Shown here in pieces: positions 1-12,745 of a stretch of DNA of 64,000 nucleotides. Numbering within the stretch: the stretch's first letter is position 1; each line of letters opens with the position of its first letter. Position numbers and translations under genes: made by a program. A model generated the notes under the pieces. That model was not told the origin of the DNA. It saw only the letters and a list, made by a program, of their open reading frames with translations, and ran no database searches. Location: assembly GCA_022495005.1 (NCBI GenBank), contig JAGYXB010000617.1, positions 124,001 to 188,000 on the forward strand, written 5' to 3'. The DNA is from Rhyacophila brunnea. Taxonomy: Eukaryota; Arthropoda; Insecta; Trichoptera; Rhyacophilidae.

Positions 1-2265
1 ATATGTATGTAAATGACTTAGAACCACATATATTCAAACTATCCACTTAAACGTGTAAGTGAAATACTTTTAATAATATTAATAATTAAATTTAATAATA
101 ATTATGTTAGGATACTTATTCGAAATCCGTAAATATTATATATTTATTCATATATGACAAATATAATTAATTCTTACAAGAAACATAGTTATAACTCTGA
201 TATTCAGTCATTAAAAGTGCTTCTTATGAGTGTGTTAGATTTTTAGAAGAGATTTCATGTGACCTTTAGCAAAATATTATCAATGAGAATTTTCTTGTTA
301 GACTTTAAAAACGTTGTATAGATATGAACCGTGTTACGAATTATCCTTTTCGACATTATTTGAATTGTTTCCTTTCGTAAATGAAATCTATTTTTTATTT
401 CGTACACTTCATGAGCGTCTACAACATGAACCCATTTTGTCTATGATATTAAATAAAGATATAAAATGACTACCGCAATTAAAATATGAGGAAAAGCCAC
501 AAATAAATGGCTTTGAACACTAAATATATTCAAACGCATACTGCTATCAAATTTACTTTCGTTTTGATATTTGATTTTGATATCACATTAATCTTTTCTA
601 TGCCTCACGATATTACTATGGCAGTATCTGACATTATTTACACAATTTACTACATAGCTTCTACATAATTTTTTAGATTATGCAAATCAATCGACAGTCG
701 CTAGTAATTTGTATTTAAAGTCGAACGAGATACCCTGCGAAATTTGTATATGCGGCCTGTCGATTATGACCTTATAGAACGAGAAAACTTGCTGAAGGCA
801 TAGAATCGATTAATATTTATATCTTCAATTTATTGTAACTTTGCCGTATGCTACCTGGGGCCTTATGTTGTCACTTGCGAGTTGAAGTCGCCCGGTCGAC
901 ATGACGTCATATGACATCATTGTGACGTACTACCGGAGTGAGTCAATACCATTCGAGAAATTAACGCTACTCTAACTGGCGTTATCCATTGTCCCCATAC
1001 ACAAATAGGTATTTCAGCATAATAATATCTATGGTGAGCCGTGTGCATTGGGCGGCTCGCCTCGATGCGTGTATTGAGCTTACTCATTTCGTCGGGTGAC
1101 TTCATGTCACAAGTTATAACATAGGGCACCTGACTATGGAAAAATTTCACTGAAGATCCATGGCATAGTAAAATTTATAGAAACGCATACTTTCTACCGT
1201 ATTTTTGATACTATTATTTCACTCAAGTGGACTAGACGTGACACTTTCTCACATTGACAGATAATTTTTTTTATAAATGAGAAATATTTTTTATCGGTTA
1301 ATGTTTGAAATAATCTTATTATAATACTATGTTAGTATGTGTAATCAATTATATCTTATATTTATACGATGACAAAATGTGGTATCAAACATCATTGTTG
1401 TAGAATATGGGTACAATTAATATTCTCCTTTGTGAAAAAGAAATTTCAATGAATATTTCATTCGTAAATTGGCTTCTCGGTTTTAATATTTCTATAAAAT
1501 CACTTGAATTCAAATCAAGGTTGTTTGAAGTGTTAGAAATAATTTGAAACTATAGTTATTTACTTGAAATTAAAACATGGTAAAAAATATTTATAAAAAT
1601 GAAGTCAATTGTAATTTGTAAAAAACAAAAATATTTTTGAGTGTTGATAGTGAATGTCATATGAACGACTCTTTAAAAAAACACGGCGAATGAGTTTCCT
1701 CAGTATTAAATTTACATCATCTCATCGGACAAAACGATTTTATTGAATTTATAATATTATTTTCATCAGTTTTTACACCGCATTCAACGTGATATTCGGC
1801 GGGTGAAGTACATGAAAATGACTCTCTCTCCGATACTTAATCTTTTTTAAATATCGCCAGACTATGGAAGATCATGGTATCTCTATTGCGTACGTCACTC
1901 AATTCAATTTTGCACCATGTAACCTGCGTCTATTTCTTATAGCGTCGCTATAACGTGAAGTATATAATATTTAAAATAAAGTCGTTTTGTTCATTGGATA
2001 ACTTTCGTGTACTTCTGCTGACTACATAATATATAAATATAAGACGATACATTTCCTTTTGCTGTAACTTTGTTTTTAATTTCAAAAAAACTAATATAAA
2101 TAAGACTGATTGAAGAATGTATTAGTATTGAATGGAATTTTTATCTTAACGTATTGTCACAAAACAGTTACATTAATTGAAGTTATTAATGTTACTGATT
2201 CATAATGTTTACAGTTATTTCAGTTTTAAATTTGAATCTCCACTTTACTTATATAATTAAAATAA
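1..2265. other. AT-rich DNA without recognised gene
   Basis: No ORF with recognisable similarity. Stop codons are dense in all frames. 840-1110 is less AT-rich and includes a 77-codon minus-strand ORF (917-1150) that I do not recognise. I see no repeat shared with other parts of the window. Confidence 0.5.
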
Positions 2266-2720
2266 CGTATTTTCTCGATTATAAGACGCCATCGATTATA
2301 AGACGAACCCTTATTTTTAAATAACAATAATAAAAAATAAAAACAATATGTAAACTGTTGTAAATTATCTTCTATCTTGCTATGCAAGAAAATATAGGAA
2401 TACAATCAATTCTCCAACGACAAATATTCGCTTCAATTATGACAAATTTACGTCCTGCAGCTTTCCGTGCAGCATCATAATGTTGTCTTCTTGCCGACAT
2501 ATTAAACGGTAATTAGGGACAAAATTTTTATTCAAACTCAAACGTGTTTAGGCAGTGGCTACTGTAACTCGACAACCTGCTCTGCCGCGCTGGACCAACT
2601 GACCCTCACATTACTAGTAATCAGTGATGATTCATCACATCCATGGAAATTTACAGCACCCCGAATTCAGAGACACCAAAATAAGAAAAAGCATCCGTCT
2701 TATAATCGAGGAAATACGGT
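2266..2720. mobile_element. Pogo/Tigger-like MITE with transposase remnant
   Basis: The ends are inverted repeats of about 23 bp: TTTTCTCGATTATAAGACG near 2268 and CGTCTTATAATCGAGGAAAT near 2697. Minus-strand DNA around 2340-2505 reads MSARRQHYDAARKAAGRKF followed by ANICRWR. This resembles the first helix-turn-helix of pogo/Tigger transposases with an internal deletion. A clean TA duplication is not visible. Confidence 0.6.
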
Positions 2721-3916
2721 CAAATATATTTTAATATGTATTTTTCAGTTTATTTAAAAAATATTTTGCCGACATTGAACACAATTTTTTAAGCCAGCTG
2801 TCAAGCTTTTTTTAAATTAATTTTTATAATTCAAATTAATGAATTTTACACAGTTTTGAAATTAACTTTTACAATTGATTCATAATTTTTACTGAAACTT
2901 CTGTATTGATTTGTACGAAACTTGTCGGTTTAATACGGTGATTGGTAATGTGACAATATTCAGAACATACTGACGTTACGCAACCGAAAACCGACGAGCT
3001 TTGTACATAATTATGTTGTATTTAACAATGGGCATCCTAGTACATTAATAATTAACGTCATTGTAATAAGTATCTACATAGAAGTCTATGGTCATATGCT
3101 AAAGTTTAAAATGAATTTTGTCTTATGTTTTTTTTTAAATCTATGAAACCAAAATGAAATCTATATTTTATATTAGAGTTTACAAGACACGCCCAAATAT
3201 TTTTATGATTTCAGTAATATAGAGTTAAAAAAATATTTATTTATTTGATATAATTATATTATATAGTTTTTTTTTGTATATATGATTATAATGTACATTA
3301 ATTTATACGATTGTTTGTTTCCGTACTCGGGTTATAACCAAAGATTTTTAATTTCTTTAGGACTCGCATTTTTATTTTAGCCGTGTTGAATGTTTTTTTT
3401 TTCTATGTATCTATAGCTTTGAAGTGGATAAGAATAATGTAATATTTCACTTCAATTAATTATTATTGTATGTAAAATAAGAGACATTTATATTTTTGAA
3501 ATTATTTAAGCATATTTAGACATATTATGTACCTAACGTATGTTCTCAGAATAATAAATCGTCTATCATCCTCGGAAGCCATCTTGTTTGAAGATAGTCG
3601 TTTTGACAAAAGTAATAGAATACATTTAACGCAAAAATTAACACTCCATAGTTATTCTAGTTTACGCTTTTTAAGCTACAAAACAACCGCGTAACCGTGG
3701 CTTTATATTTACTCCATATTATACATTATCTATTATTACATAGTAATGAAAATATTTATAGAATTCTGAAGGACATTTTAGACGAGAAATCATTATTGTC
3801 TCTCCTCTATCATTATTACTGCTACAGTAATACAAGGTTGTATAAAACATTTCTATTGTAACTTTCTAAATTATTCGACTTATGGTTTATATTTGTAGAA
3901 ATACCGAATAAACAGG
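2721..3916. other. AT-rich DNA, nothing recognised
   Basis: Many homopolymer A/T runs and no coding or RNA signature seen. Confidence 0.5.
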
Positions 3917-4058
3917 TTCGAGCCTAATACTACAAGGTTCTAAGTATTCATCCTTGAGAAAACAAACCCAATAATGAAGTAGTATACTAAGCTGCCTCAT
4001 TGTTACTTTCGTTTCACCAAGGACAAACACTTAGAACCTTGTAGTTCTCCACTCGCGA
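3917..4058. mobile_element. Short MITE, copy A of the ACTACAAGGTTC family
   Basis: Inverted ends CTAATACTACAAGGTTC and GAACCTTGTAGTTCTCCACT, with outer bases reading TCGAG and CTCGCGA. Three more copies lie at 21522-21669, 26873-26990 and 40825-40965, in either orientation. About 120-150 bp long with no coding capacity. Confidence 0.75.
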
Positions 4059-4892
4059 CTGGTATAATGCTTTATTATATTATTATACCTGCAAGGCTAT
4101 TCTAACTAGTTAGCATGATAACACGTTTCCGCTATTTTTTTTAATCCAAAATAATACGGAGACACCCGGGTCAATTTCGTATACAATATGGTTATCTACA
4201 ATAATAATTATTAGTAACGCAGTACAATTGGATATTTGAATCGGATGCATTTGAAATCAAGTAAGACATTGCCATTAGTATTAATATTCAAAATAGCTGT
4301 TATATATGTATTATAGAAAAAAAATCTTAAAAAATGTTACATACAACCTTGTATCTTTAAAGCAGTAATATGACGTTTTGTTAAATCATTTAGATTACAT
4401 AGTTCTAAGTGTTTTATACTTATACTTAAAGAATTGCATTAATACAAAGCATGACTAGAAAATGTGTATATAGAAAATTAAGATAACTCATAGTTTTACC
4501 GCTGTTTCAATTTCATCTTTACTGAATATTAACGCTTTTAAAAAATAATATTTTATACAAAATCGACCATTTATCGTACACACATCAATAAATACATCAC
4601 ACACACTTTCTACGCATTCAAATTTGTAATCATTTTCTTTGATTTAATATGCATTATTTTTACATTCCAAAAGGAGTTAGTTAAAATTTAGACCATGCAA
4701 CGGTCACTATAAGAAATATTCAAAGATTTATATAGATAATTTTTCGACAAAGATCAGAATAATACGCAAATTTACTCTTGGATTACATGTATTTTGTTTG
4801 TCTTTCGGAAATAATCTAAAATCTCATTCGGGACTAAGTAATTATAGAATCATTGAAATTAATTTAAATAATGAATGAATAAGTATGGTACC
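4059..4892. other. AT-rich DNA, nothing recognised
   Basis: No ORF or repeat of note. Confidence 0.5.
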
Positions 4893-5124
4893 TGATGAAG
4901 TTAACAATGTTTACCCAATAAATGCCGGGTGGTATTAGCATGGCGGTACCCGGCAGGCCGCGAAAGACTTCTATTTTCGTCATGTATTTCACCGTGTTTC
5001 TAAGAGATGGGCAACGTGTGTACAATATATTAAATTGTTTAAAACAATCGACCAGGGCTAGTATAATGAGGGTAAAGTACAGCAAATATACACGCTCATT
5101 TTCTATTGCTGACCTTGCGCGCAC
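4893..5124 (-). CDS. Possible single exon, unrecognised
   Basis: The minus strand is open from about 5190 to beyond 4893 and reads a basic start, a hydrophobic segment (VYLLYFTLIILALVDCF), then MTKIEVFRGLPGTAMLIPPG. A consensus-like donor CAG|GTACCA follows at 4894-4889. The stretch is less AT-rich than its surroundings. No upstream acceptor or initiator ATG is clear; the nearest start would be GTG at 5124-5122. I do not recognise the protein. It could be a decayed exon or chance. Confidence 0.2.
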
Positions 5125-7000
5125 GTAATTGCAGAGTGCATAAACGTGATTGTAGCATACATCCGGTTAACATAAATTATATTAAATTCTACATAATATT
5201 TTTTTTTTAGTCGATAGCTATTTCAGTTGTAACACCTGTATTAAGACTATTATAAAATAGCTATTGACATTCTATAGAATTGAATATCGTCACTGTTGAA
5301 CCCAATTCTCGTAAAAAAAACTGTAGGCATTTGATTTATTTTAATATTAATCAAAATTATCAATCATATTTGATTGAAAATGGACTTCAAAGCAAATTTT
5401 CGCAATGATAGGATGAGTAGATATTTATCACTATTAATGATTTTCATAAAAAAAAATGAGGGTTACGCCACTTGGGTCGGAGCACTTTGGAGGAGTTATG
5501 TGCAATAATCAACTTATTGTGTAAAATATTATGTTATTACAAATTGAGAATTTTCTTTTAATGACACACCAGTGGTTTACATTTAGAGGGTTACAGCATT
5601 TGGCTGGAATATTTTTTGTCAAGTTACAAATGGCTGAAAAAATAGTTTTGAATTATTTTGATAAGAAATAATTTTTGGGGTTTATGATACTTGGCCAGTT
5701 TGTAATAAGTGATTTGCCATCAAAATGTCACTACAGTGAAAAGTGAGGGTTATGACGATTGGCCTGTACAGTTACGATATATTTTATATTATCATTTGCA
5801 AATTCTGACTCAATTGATAGTCGCAACATATTTTTCAACCACTTACCTAAAATTGAAGTCTTTCGCCTATCTAAAGTGGTTATTGTAATCAGGAAATCAT
5901 TGTTTGTTTCGACTTACTATTAAGTCAAATAAAATACATGTAATGCTGACAAGATGTGATAACAGGCTTTGAATTATATTACCTTGTTATTAGGTGCCAT
6001 TTTACCATTTTCATCTCATTCAGACATGATAAAAATAGCCTTGCATTAAAAATTGGCGATTGTCGGTCAAATTATTCATTTGTAAGACCTACTAGTATAT
6101 TTTTAAGAGAAATGATTCAAACCTATGTATTTTTAACTCACAGTTATTAAACACCCACCTGCTATGTTCGGTTCGAACATTGGATAACGCCATTGACAAG
6201 CACTGAATGACATCTGCAATCAAAAACCGATACAATACGGTTTACCCAACAACCATCTCAATAAATTCCAATACTAACTCAATAATACTTCACAATCAAT
6301 AATATAAATTTCTATAAAAGAATAATACAAATTTATATGTACATTAGTGGTAAGTTGGAAATACTGTCACCAGTTTGTGTACTCAAGTCTCGGCATGTAA
6401 CTACCCATACTCAGTACGCGTGGACCAATGAACTTGTTCCAAGAAACTTGTTCAAACGCATACAATCAGATCATCGCTACGCGCTAGTTGGTAGACTTTC
6501 AATGCTATTGACATTAAATGCGCGCGAGATAGCATAATACACGTATGTCGAGCCGTGATACATTCAACTGTCATTGGCGTCATTGCTCTCTCTTCCCAGT
6601 TGTAAAGTTGGTATAGTGAAGGACAGAAATGCTGACAAGTTCGTTTTATAGTAATAATATGGAGTTAGTTTTAGTTCCAGTTAAGTATGACACTGATAAG
6701 TATTTCCGCGTTTATCTTGTTTCGCCACGTCGAGTTTCTTGAATAAACTGAATTCAAATTTTATGCCTGATTGTGTAAATGGATAATAATTATATAAACA
6801 ATTTGTGTAAAAATGGCTTCTAAAAAGCACTGATACAGCTATGCACGCTAAACGCTCTATATAATATCCCAATTACAACTATGTATTTTGGAACAAGTTT
6901 CGATACCAAGTATTTTTTTATACTGGTAGTATTAAAAGTTGTCTTCAAAATCGACCAGTTTTCCCACCTCTAATGTACATTAATAATTGTATCGATTAGT
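5125..7000. other. AT-rich DNA with a loose four-fold motif
   Basis: At about 5457, 5586, 5678 and 5744 a phrase like GAGGGTTA-CG-CACTTGGC recurs with changes, spaced 66-129 bp. 6337-6540 is less AT-rich, with a short open frame that I do not recognise. Nothing else seen. Confidence 0.4.
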
Positions 7001-7378
7001 CATGGCCCCCACAAGGGAGGGGCTAACATGGCTCTAGCCTGGGGGCCCGGGCTCAGGAGGGGTCCGGCGAGGCGAGTCGACCAGATAAGTGAGATAAACA
7101 CACATCACAAATTTGCTTTAATAGTAAAAAAAAGTCGCCTACGACAGTTTTATTTAAAATTATATAGTTGTACGATACAATTTTTAATTGTGTATCGATA
7201 CTCACAATTCCATAATTCAAATGGATGTATTAAAATATACAAAAAAAATACTAAATCTACACAATAGTTTTACTGCGTACCTACACCATTTGGAAAACGC
7301 TACTGTAGAGCGTCAAACTGCCTTTATCCTTAACGATAGGTAGGGGGGCCCGCCAAAAATCTTAGCCAGGGGGCCATG
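7001..7378. mobile_element. GC-ended MITE, copy 1, with 8 bp target duplication
   Basis: Starts CATGGCCCCCACAAGGGAGG and ends AGCCAGGGGGCCATG. Flanked on both sides by CGATTAGT (6993-7000 and 7379-7386), a perfect 8 bp duplication as made by hAT transposases. The inside is AT-rich. A second copy lies at 9029-9384. Confidence 0.85.
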
Positions 7379-9028
7379 CGATTAGTCCACTGTTAAGTGG
7401 TAGCCATATTGGATTTAGTTGTCATTTAATCCAGTGCTTGTCAATAGTGTTATTTACCAAACATTGTTATTCTTTTCTTAATACATTTTTGATGAATAGC
7501 GTATAATATATACATATTATATAAAAATAGATTTATTAAATTAGATGAACAGAGTTAGCAGTCTGTTGAAAACGTTTGGTTTTCACTAGTATGCCTTCAT
7601 TTATATTGGATTGGCCCCGACATATTTGTTGGTCGGGGCGCGATTACTCCCGGTCTCTGCTGAACAAACACGGAAGAAGAACTTCCCCAGACGCCGACAC
7701 ATGTAATATATCAATTAATAATTCCGAATCGGGAGAGATAACACGCCATCGTAGAGTTGGTATCTGGAGACGATCATGTTGCCTAGTCTATATATTTAAG
7801 TGAGGCATTAATGGCTTCAAATGAGCCTCGTAGGTTAAGTTCCAACCAATTATTTGTACTAAATATGAAAAAAATAAAATAAAAATATAAGACAATGATG
7901 ACATTGCGAAAGGAGGTGATTAATTCTAAAAATACAGTTTGAATGTTTACAATATTATAATTTATCAGTTTTTTTTTTTTTGTATGAAAGAACGTGTTTT
8001 CTCCATTTTACAAAAGAAAGTAAGAAAAATATTCAGTATCTAGTGATATTACAACACTTACCATTATTTAAAATAACTATAGATATCAACATTTATATGC
8101 TGCGCTGATTATTTTTGTTTGCTTGGAAATTTTCATGAATTAATTACAACATTTCCGTTCGTAACAAAAAATTAATTACCTACTTATATAGTTTTAATTT
8201 TTATAAATTGACTTAGGTAACGCAAGTTAAAATAAATTAGTAGAGGGTTATCTTTGATATTTTTAAACTGAAGCCAATTTCAAGTTTGATACTATATTAT
8301 ATGATATTATTAGTAATATATCAGTGAAATGGTTTTTTTGTATAATTTTTGACAGTTCATTGCAGAATAATCTGTAGTGGTGCTTTCCCGCACATTTTCT
8401 GGTAATGACAAGCTAAACATTTTAGCAACAAAGACATGTATTCATTTTCAATAGAAATAAAATGAAATTAAAAAATACTTTTCATTTTTTATATAAAAAC
8501 CTTTGTCCAGTATCCCGTACGTCCCCAATAAATTGGTATCAAAAAATATTCACATATCGTCGGTGTTTTGTAAAGGGCCAATTAACCAAAATGCAATTTT
8601 ACAGGAGGATTTTTAACTAGTGACATTTATTTGTTTATAACCTGTGGATGATTATAAATATCTAACAAGTTTATAATAAAGATTAGAAAGAATACTGACA
8701 TTATAATAGGCATTATTATAATATAATATTTTAAAGGGCCTTCTATGTAACAATCGTTTTTTATTCGTAATTTAATTTTAGTCGATTATCGTTTTTAAGT
8801 ACTTTCCCGTGGAGATACAAATTCGCCGTTTTTACACAACAAAGCGAGTGGGGTACATATTGAATTTTCATTAAAATCTCGATTTCGCCAAAATGGTTGA
8901 TTCACCCTTTTTACAAAACACCGACGATATATCCACAAAATAAGTATCTAGATAGTGTAACCTTCCTTTCCAGGCACTCGTAGAAGTGATGACTATAACC
9001 CTTTGCCAGGAAGGTAGACACATGAGAA
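7379..9028. other. AT-rich DNA with one less AT-rich block
   Basis: 7576-7803 holds a 75-codon plus-strand ORF in a more balanced block (7600-7790). I do not recognise it. The rest is stop-rich. Confidence 0.4.
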
Positions 9029-9384
9029 CATGGCCCCCACAAAGGGGGGGACTGACAGGGCTCTAGCCTGGGACCCCGGGGTCTGGGGGGCCTGTCGTGG
9101 CGGGTTGACCTAACAAGTGAGATTAACACACATCACAAATTTTCTGTAATGGTAAAAAAGTCGCCTGCTTTACTTTAAAAATATCAACATTTCAAAATAT
9201 GTGATTGTGTGATGCAAATATTGATTAGGTATTGTGTGTCAATATTCGAACACTTCATAATTCAAGGGGATTTATAAAAAAATACCAAAAATTGGAATTT
9301 TACTTTCAACACCATTCTGTCACACTGCCTTTAACTCTAGTGATAGGTAGGGGGCCCGCCAAAGATCCTGGCCTGGGGGCCCAT
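9029..9384. mobile_element. GC-ended MITE, copy 2
   Basis: Same terminal sequences as the element at 7001 (CATGGCCCCCACAA at the start, GGCCTGGGGGCCCAT at the end) and the same internal segment (AACACACATCACAAATTT). Here I find no matching 8 bp flanks. Confidence 0.75.
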
Positions 9385-9667
9385 TTCAGGATAGAGACTA
9401 CATACATTGTGATTCCACCCTCTCCACAACTCTATGAAGAGGTAGTATTACAAGCGCATAAGTGAGACAGGAGAAAATACATATTATTGATAATAAGAAA
9501 ACACGGATTTCAATTTCAATTTATTTTACATATTGTGGACAAAAAAAGTATTAACTTATTCTACAGTAGAAATATGTACTTAAATACAAAAAATATATAT
9601 ATATATATAAAGTATATAGGTACAAGGAAGTACACCGGATAAGTTAAGCAGACCCTATTTCCCTATT

Positions 9668-11045
9668 TTAAGAATTTATAAAACAACGTCCACCTATTCT
9701 CATCCTCACGTAGATGGAATATATCAACATCCGAAGCGATTTGTTGAACAGAGTTATCGCCCTCCCAATTGGCATCACCAATGGCAGGTTAGTTCTGATT
9801 CTCGGGAGAACAAACAACTGATTCTCCCGATTTCTAAGATAGTTATCAGGGACACACAAGTCAATACTACCAAGAATGGCAGAGTTCTCATTCACACCAC
9901 GTATAAGTCGAAAAAATATGTGGCCAAATATTGATATCTTCTAGCACTTAAACTACAGTATGTAAGCATACCTAAGAGAAAGTCAGTTGGATAAAGCCAC
10001 GGATAGTATCCATATAACCTCAAATAAAGGAGTCTCAAAATTTCTTTTGAACTCGCTCCACCATAAGGTCATATTTCAACTGATGCGGGGCCCAAACAAT
10101 CGACCCACTCTCAAGCCGGCTTCTCACTAAGGAATTATAAAGAATTTTTAATACAGTAACATCCGAAAAGACTCGGGAGGTATCCAAGACGAAGCCCAAC
10201 ATTTGTAGGGCCTTTTTACAAATGATAGCTATATGACCACTAAATGACAGCTTACTGTCAAACGTAATGCCAAGATCCCTTACAGTTCGTATTCGTGAAA
10301 GAACTCTGCCATGCATCAAATATTGGAAAAATAATACTCGCGAGGCTCTGGTAAATGATAAAATATTGCATTTTTCAATATTGAAGTCCAGTATGTTACG
10401 CCTGCCCCAATCTTATATATTATCTATATCAAGTTGGAGTTGACGACAATCGTCCAAGGTGATAACTTCCATGAAGAGTTTCAGGTCATCAGCGAACAAC
10501 AAAAACATAGCATTTTTAATGACCATTGCTATGTCATTTATAAAAATCGTAAATAGCAATGGCCCCAAGTTTGAGCCCTGAGGGACACCAGAAAATGTAT
10601 TGAACGCCTGTGACTGATAGACACCATACGATACATATTGTTGACGATTCCTAAAATAGCTCCCGAATAACTTCAGAATAGGATCGGACAATCCAATAAA
10701 TTGGAATTTTTCCAACAGGATGTCGTGATCGACTCTTTTCAAACGCTTTTGAGAAGTCATTGTAGGAACAGTCAACTTGATGGCCTCTATCTAGTGCTGA
10801 CGACACATAATCTACAAATACCATCAGGTTAGTTTCCGTTGATTGGCCAACTCTAAATCCATGCTGGTCATAAATGACTCAATTTTTGGATAAATCATGT
10901 TATGCATGATCATTTCAAGAACTTTTGCGGGTGCCGAGAGAACAGCCACCGGCCTGTAGATCTCCACTGATGACTCGGTACCACTCTTATGGATTGGAGT
11001 AACCTTTGACATCTTCCATAATTCGGGAAAGATACCCGTTGTCAA
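9668..11045 (-). pseudogene. LINE reverse transcriptase core and C-terminus
   Basis: In order: TTGIFPELWKMSKVTPIHKS (from 11045), YRPVAVLSAPAKVLE, then KRVDHDILLEKFQFIGLSD, SGVPQGSNLGPLLFTIFIND and LLFADDLKLF with the catalytic Asp pair. Next come VRDLGITFDSKLSFSGHI and YNSLVRSRLESGSIVWAP, and finally VPDNYLRNRENQLFVLPRIR near 9800. At least three frame changes separate these pieces (about 10780, 10360 and 9950), so it cannot be functional. Confidence 0.85.
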
Positions 11046-11052
11046 ATTAAAA

Positions 11053-11909
11053 AAAGGGGAAAGAGTATAAAATAGTAAATAGTATCGTTAGAATGATAAT
11101 AGTAAAGAAGTTTAATAATTGTAATGCACAATTGTTAAACATGGAGTGCCAACTAATTCAATCAATAAAACATGAAATATTTAGTACTATTAATCTCACA
11201 GCGTATGAGATTCGGCTTTCTGCCAACTTAACCTTCTGTAAAGAATGCTTTATAAATCATTTATCTACCTCAAATAAAATGTCATTTGTAAACTCGTTGA
11301 AATATTAAATTATAATTTTTGGGCGCCTTAAAAGTGTGTATTTACAAATTAAATATAACAGTATAAAAATAAGAACACAGCTAATCGTTAAAAGTGTTAT
11401 TTAATTACACACAACCAATTTACATTGAAATTTAAAATGATACGAAAACAAATAGGTACAAATTTTAATACAAATTTGAGAAACGTTCCCTGGTACGGAC
11501 ATAGAGTATATCTTTTAAGATGGTAATAATTACTTAGCTTTGTTTAAAGTGTGATGGCTGGAATCTGCCGCCTTGTCTTCTACCTTCCCGTCCGAAAGAA
11601 AGAAGCGTCATCCTGCGTTGAAACTGTCTCTATTATGTTAAACGAGCACGTCCGATCTGTACTGAATCTAATCTTGGAGTGAAATCTTCTGGGCGGAAAT
11701 AAGTTATTTGTTGATATGACGCTTTCAAAAAGGCGGGAAGAAACCTCATTGGCCTATTTTTTTAACGATCATTGTTTTAGAAACAAGGTTGACACATACT
11801 TTTAACAAGGTTGTGCCAAATTTATTGTTAATTAAATTAACATTATTTATTTAAATCTGCGTTTGAAATGTAGACATGTCACGTGAAATGTGTATATAAA
11901 TAGATCACA
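11053..11909. mobile_element. Unclassified insertion inside the LINE
   Basis: It interrupts the LINE frame between FNL and TTGIFPE. Flanking DNA is nearly duplicated: AAATTAAAA at 11044-11052 and AGATTAAAA at 11910-11918. The insert is about 0.86 kb and non-coding, with a less AT-rich middle (11540-11720). It may be a solo LTR or a MITE; I see no clear TG..CA or inverted ends. Confidence 0.45.
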
Positions 11910-11919
11910 AGATTAAAAT

Positions 11920-12740
11920 ATATATATGAAAGTGGGCCTTTGACAAAGTCAATACACCCCTTTAAAAAAAATGTTGGGAGATTATCCGGTCCTAAAGATC
12001 GAGTGTTCTTTAGTTTTTTAATGAACCTAAACACAATGGCAACATCAATCAGAAGGATATCAATAAATTGGGCACCCCGTGATAGTTTTCTTGACGTTGA
12101 GGCAACATCCAGATTCGGACTACTACTTGCGTAGACAGACCTAAAGTGACCGGCAAATGCCTCTGCCACTCCAGATCCGGTCACCTCTTCGCCTTTCCAA
12201 CTCATTCAATTGGCAAACCCACCATCCCTTCTTAAAGATCCCAAAACGATTTAGAATTTTCGCGCATGCAATTTTCTACCGTGTCTATATGCGCTCTATA
12301 GGCCAGTCGAACAGCTTACCGCACTCTTGAGCGATAAAGACTAAACATTTCATAGTTTTGCTGAATATGCTTAGTCTTCCAAGTTCTATGGTAATAATGT
12401 TTGACCTCAATGTCCCCGATAATTTCCCGAGAAAACCACCTCAGGTATTGCCTTCCACCACGACATGGCGACTTCTTTGTAAAACACTGGTCAAAAATAT
12501 TATAAATAACATTGTAAAAGTGGTGTACCGCGTCATTTACGTCACAAATTTCATACAACTCACTCCAATCAACCTCACCCATTAATGAGAAAAGCATATT
12601 GAAGTTGCCCCCTTCAAACTTCCACCCCCTCTGCAGATTTATTCTGTGTGAGGGAATGTTAGTCCTCTGAAGGAGATTTGGACGAAACTCATGTAAAAAA
12701 GATAAAGTAGGGTGATACGCATCTTCTCGTACGAACGGTG
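11920..12740 (-). pseudogene. LINE linker and start of reverse transcriptase
   Basis: 12316-12740 reads from REDAYHPTLSF to RSRVR, and includes INLQRGWKFEGGNFNMLF. 11920-12205 reads WKGEEVTGSGVAEAFAGHF, then KKLKNTRSLGPDNLPTFFLK, the usual GPD-lP motif at the start of LINE reverse transcriptases. The two are separated by a frameshift or stop near 12205-12316. The piece then ends at the insertion at 11909. Confidence 0.75.
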
Positions 12741-12745
12741 ACATA

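Noticed and set aside
7576..7803. 75-codon plus-strand ORF in a less AT-rich block
   Set aside because: No recognised motif, no splice context; kept only as a remark in the regional entry.
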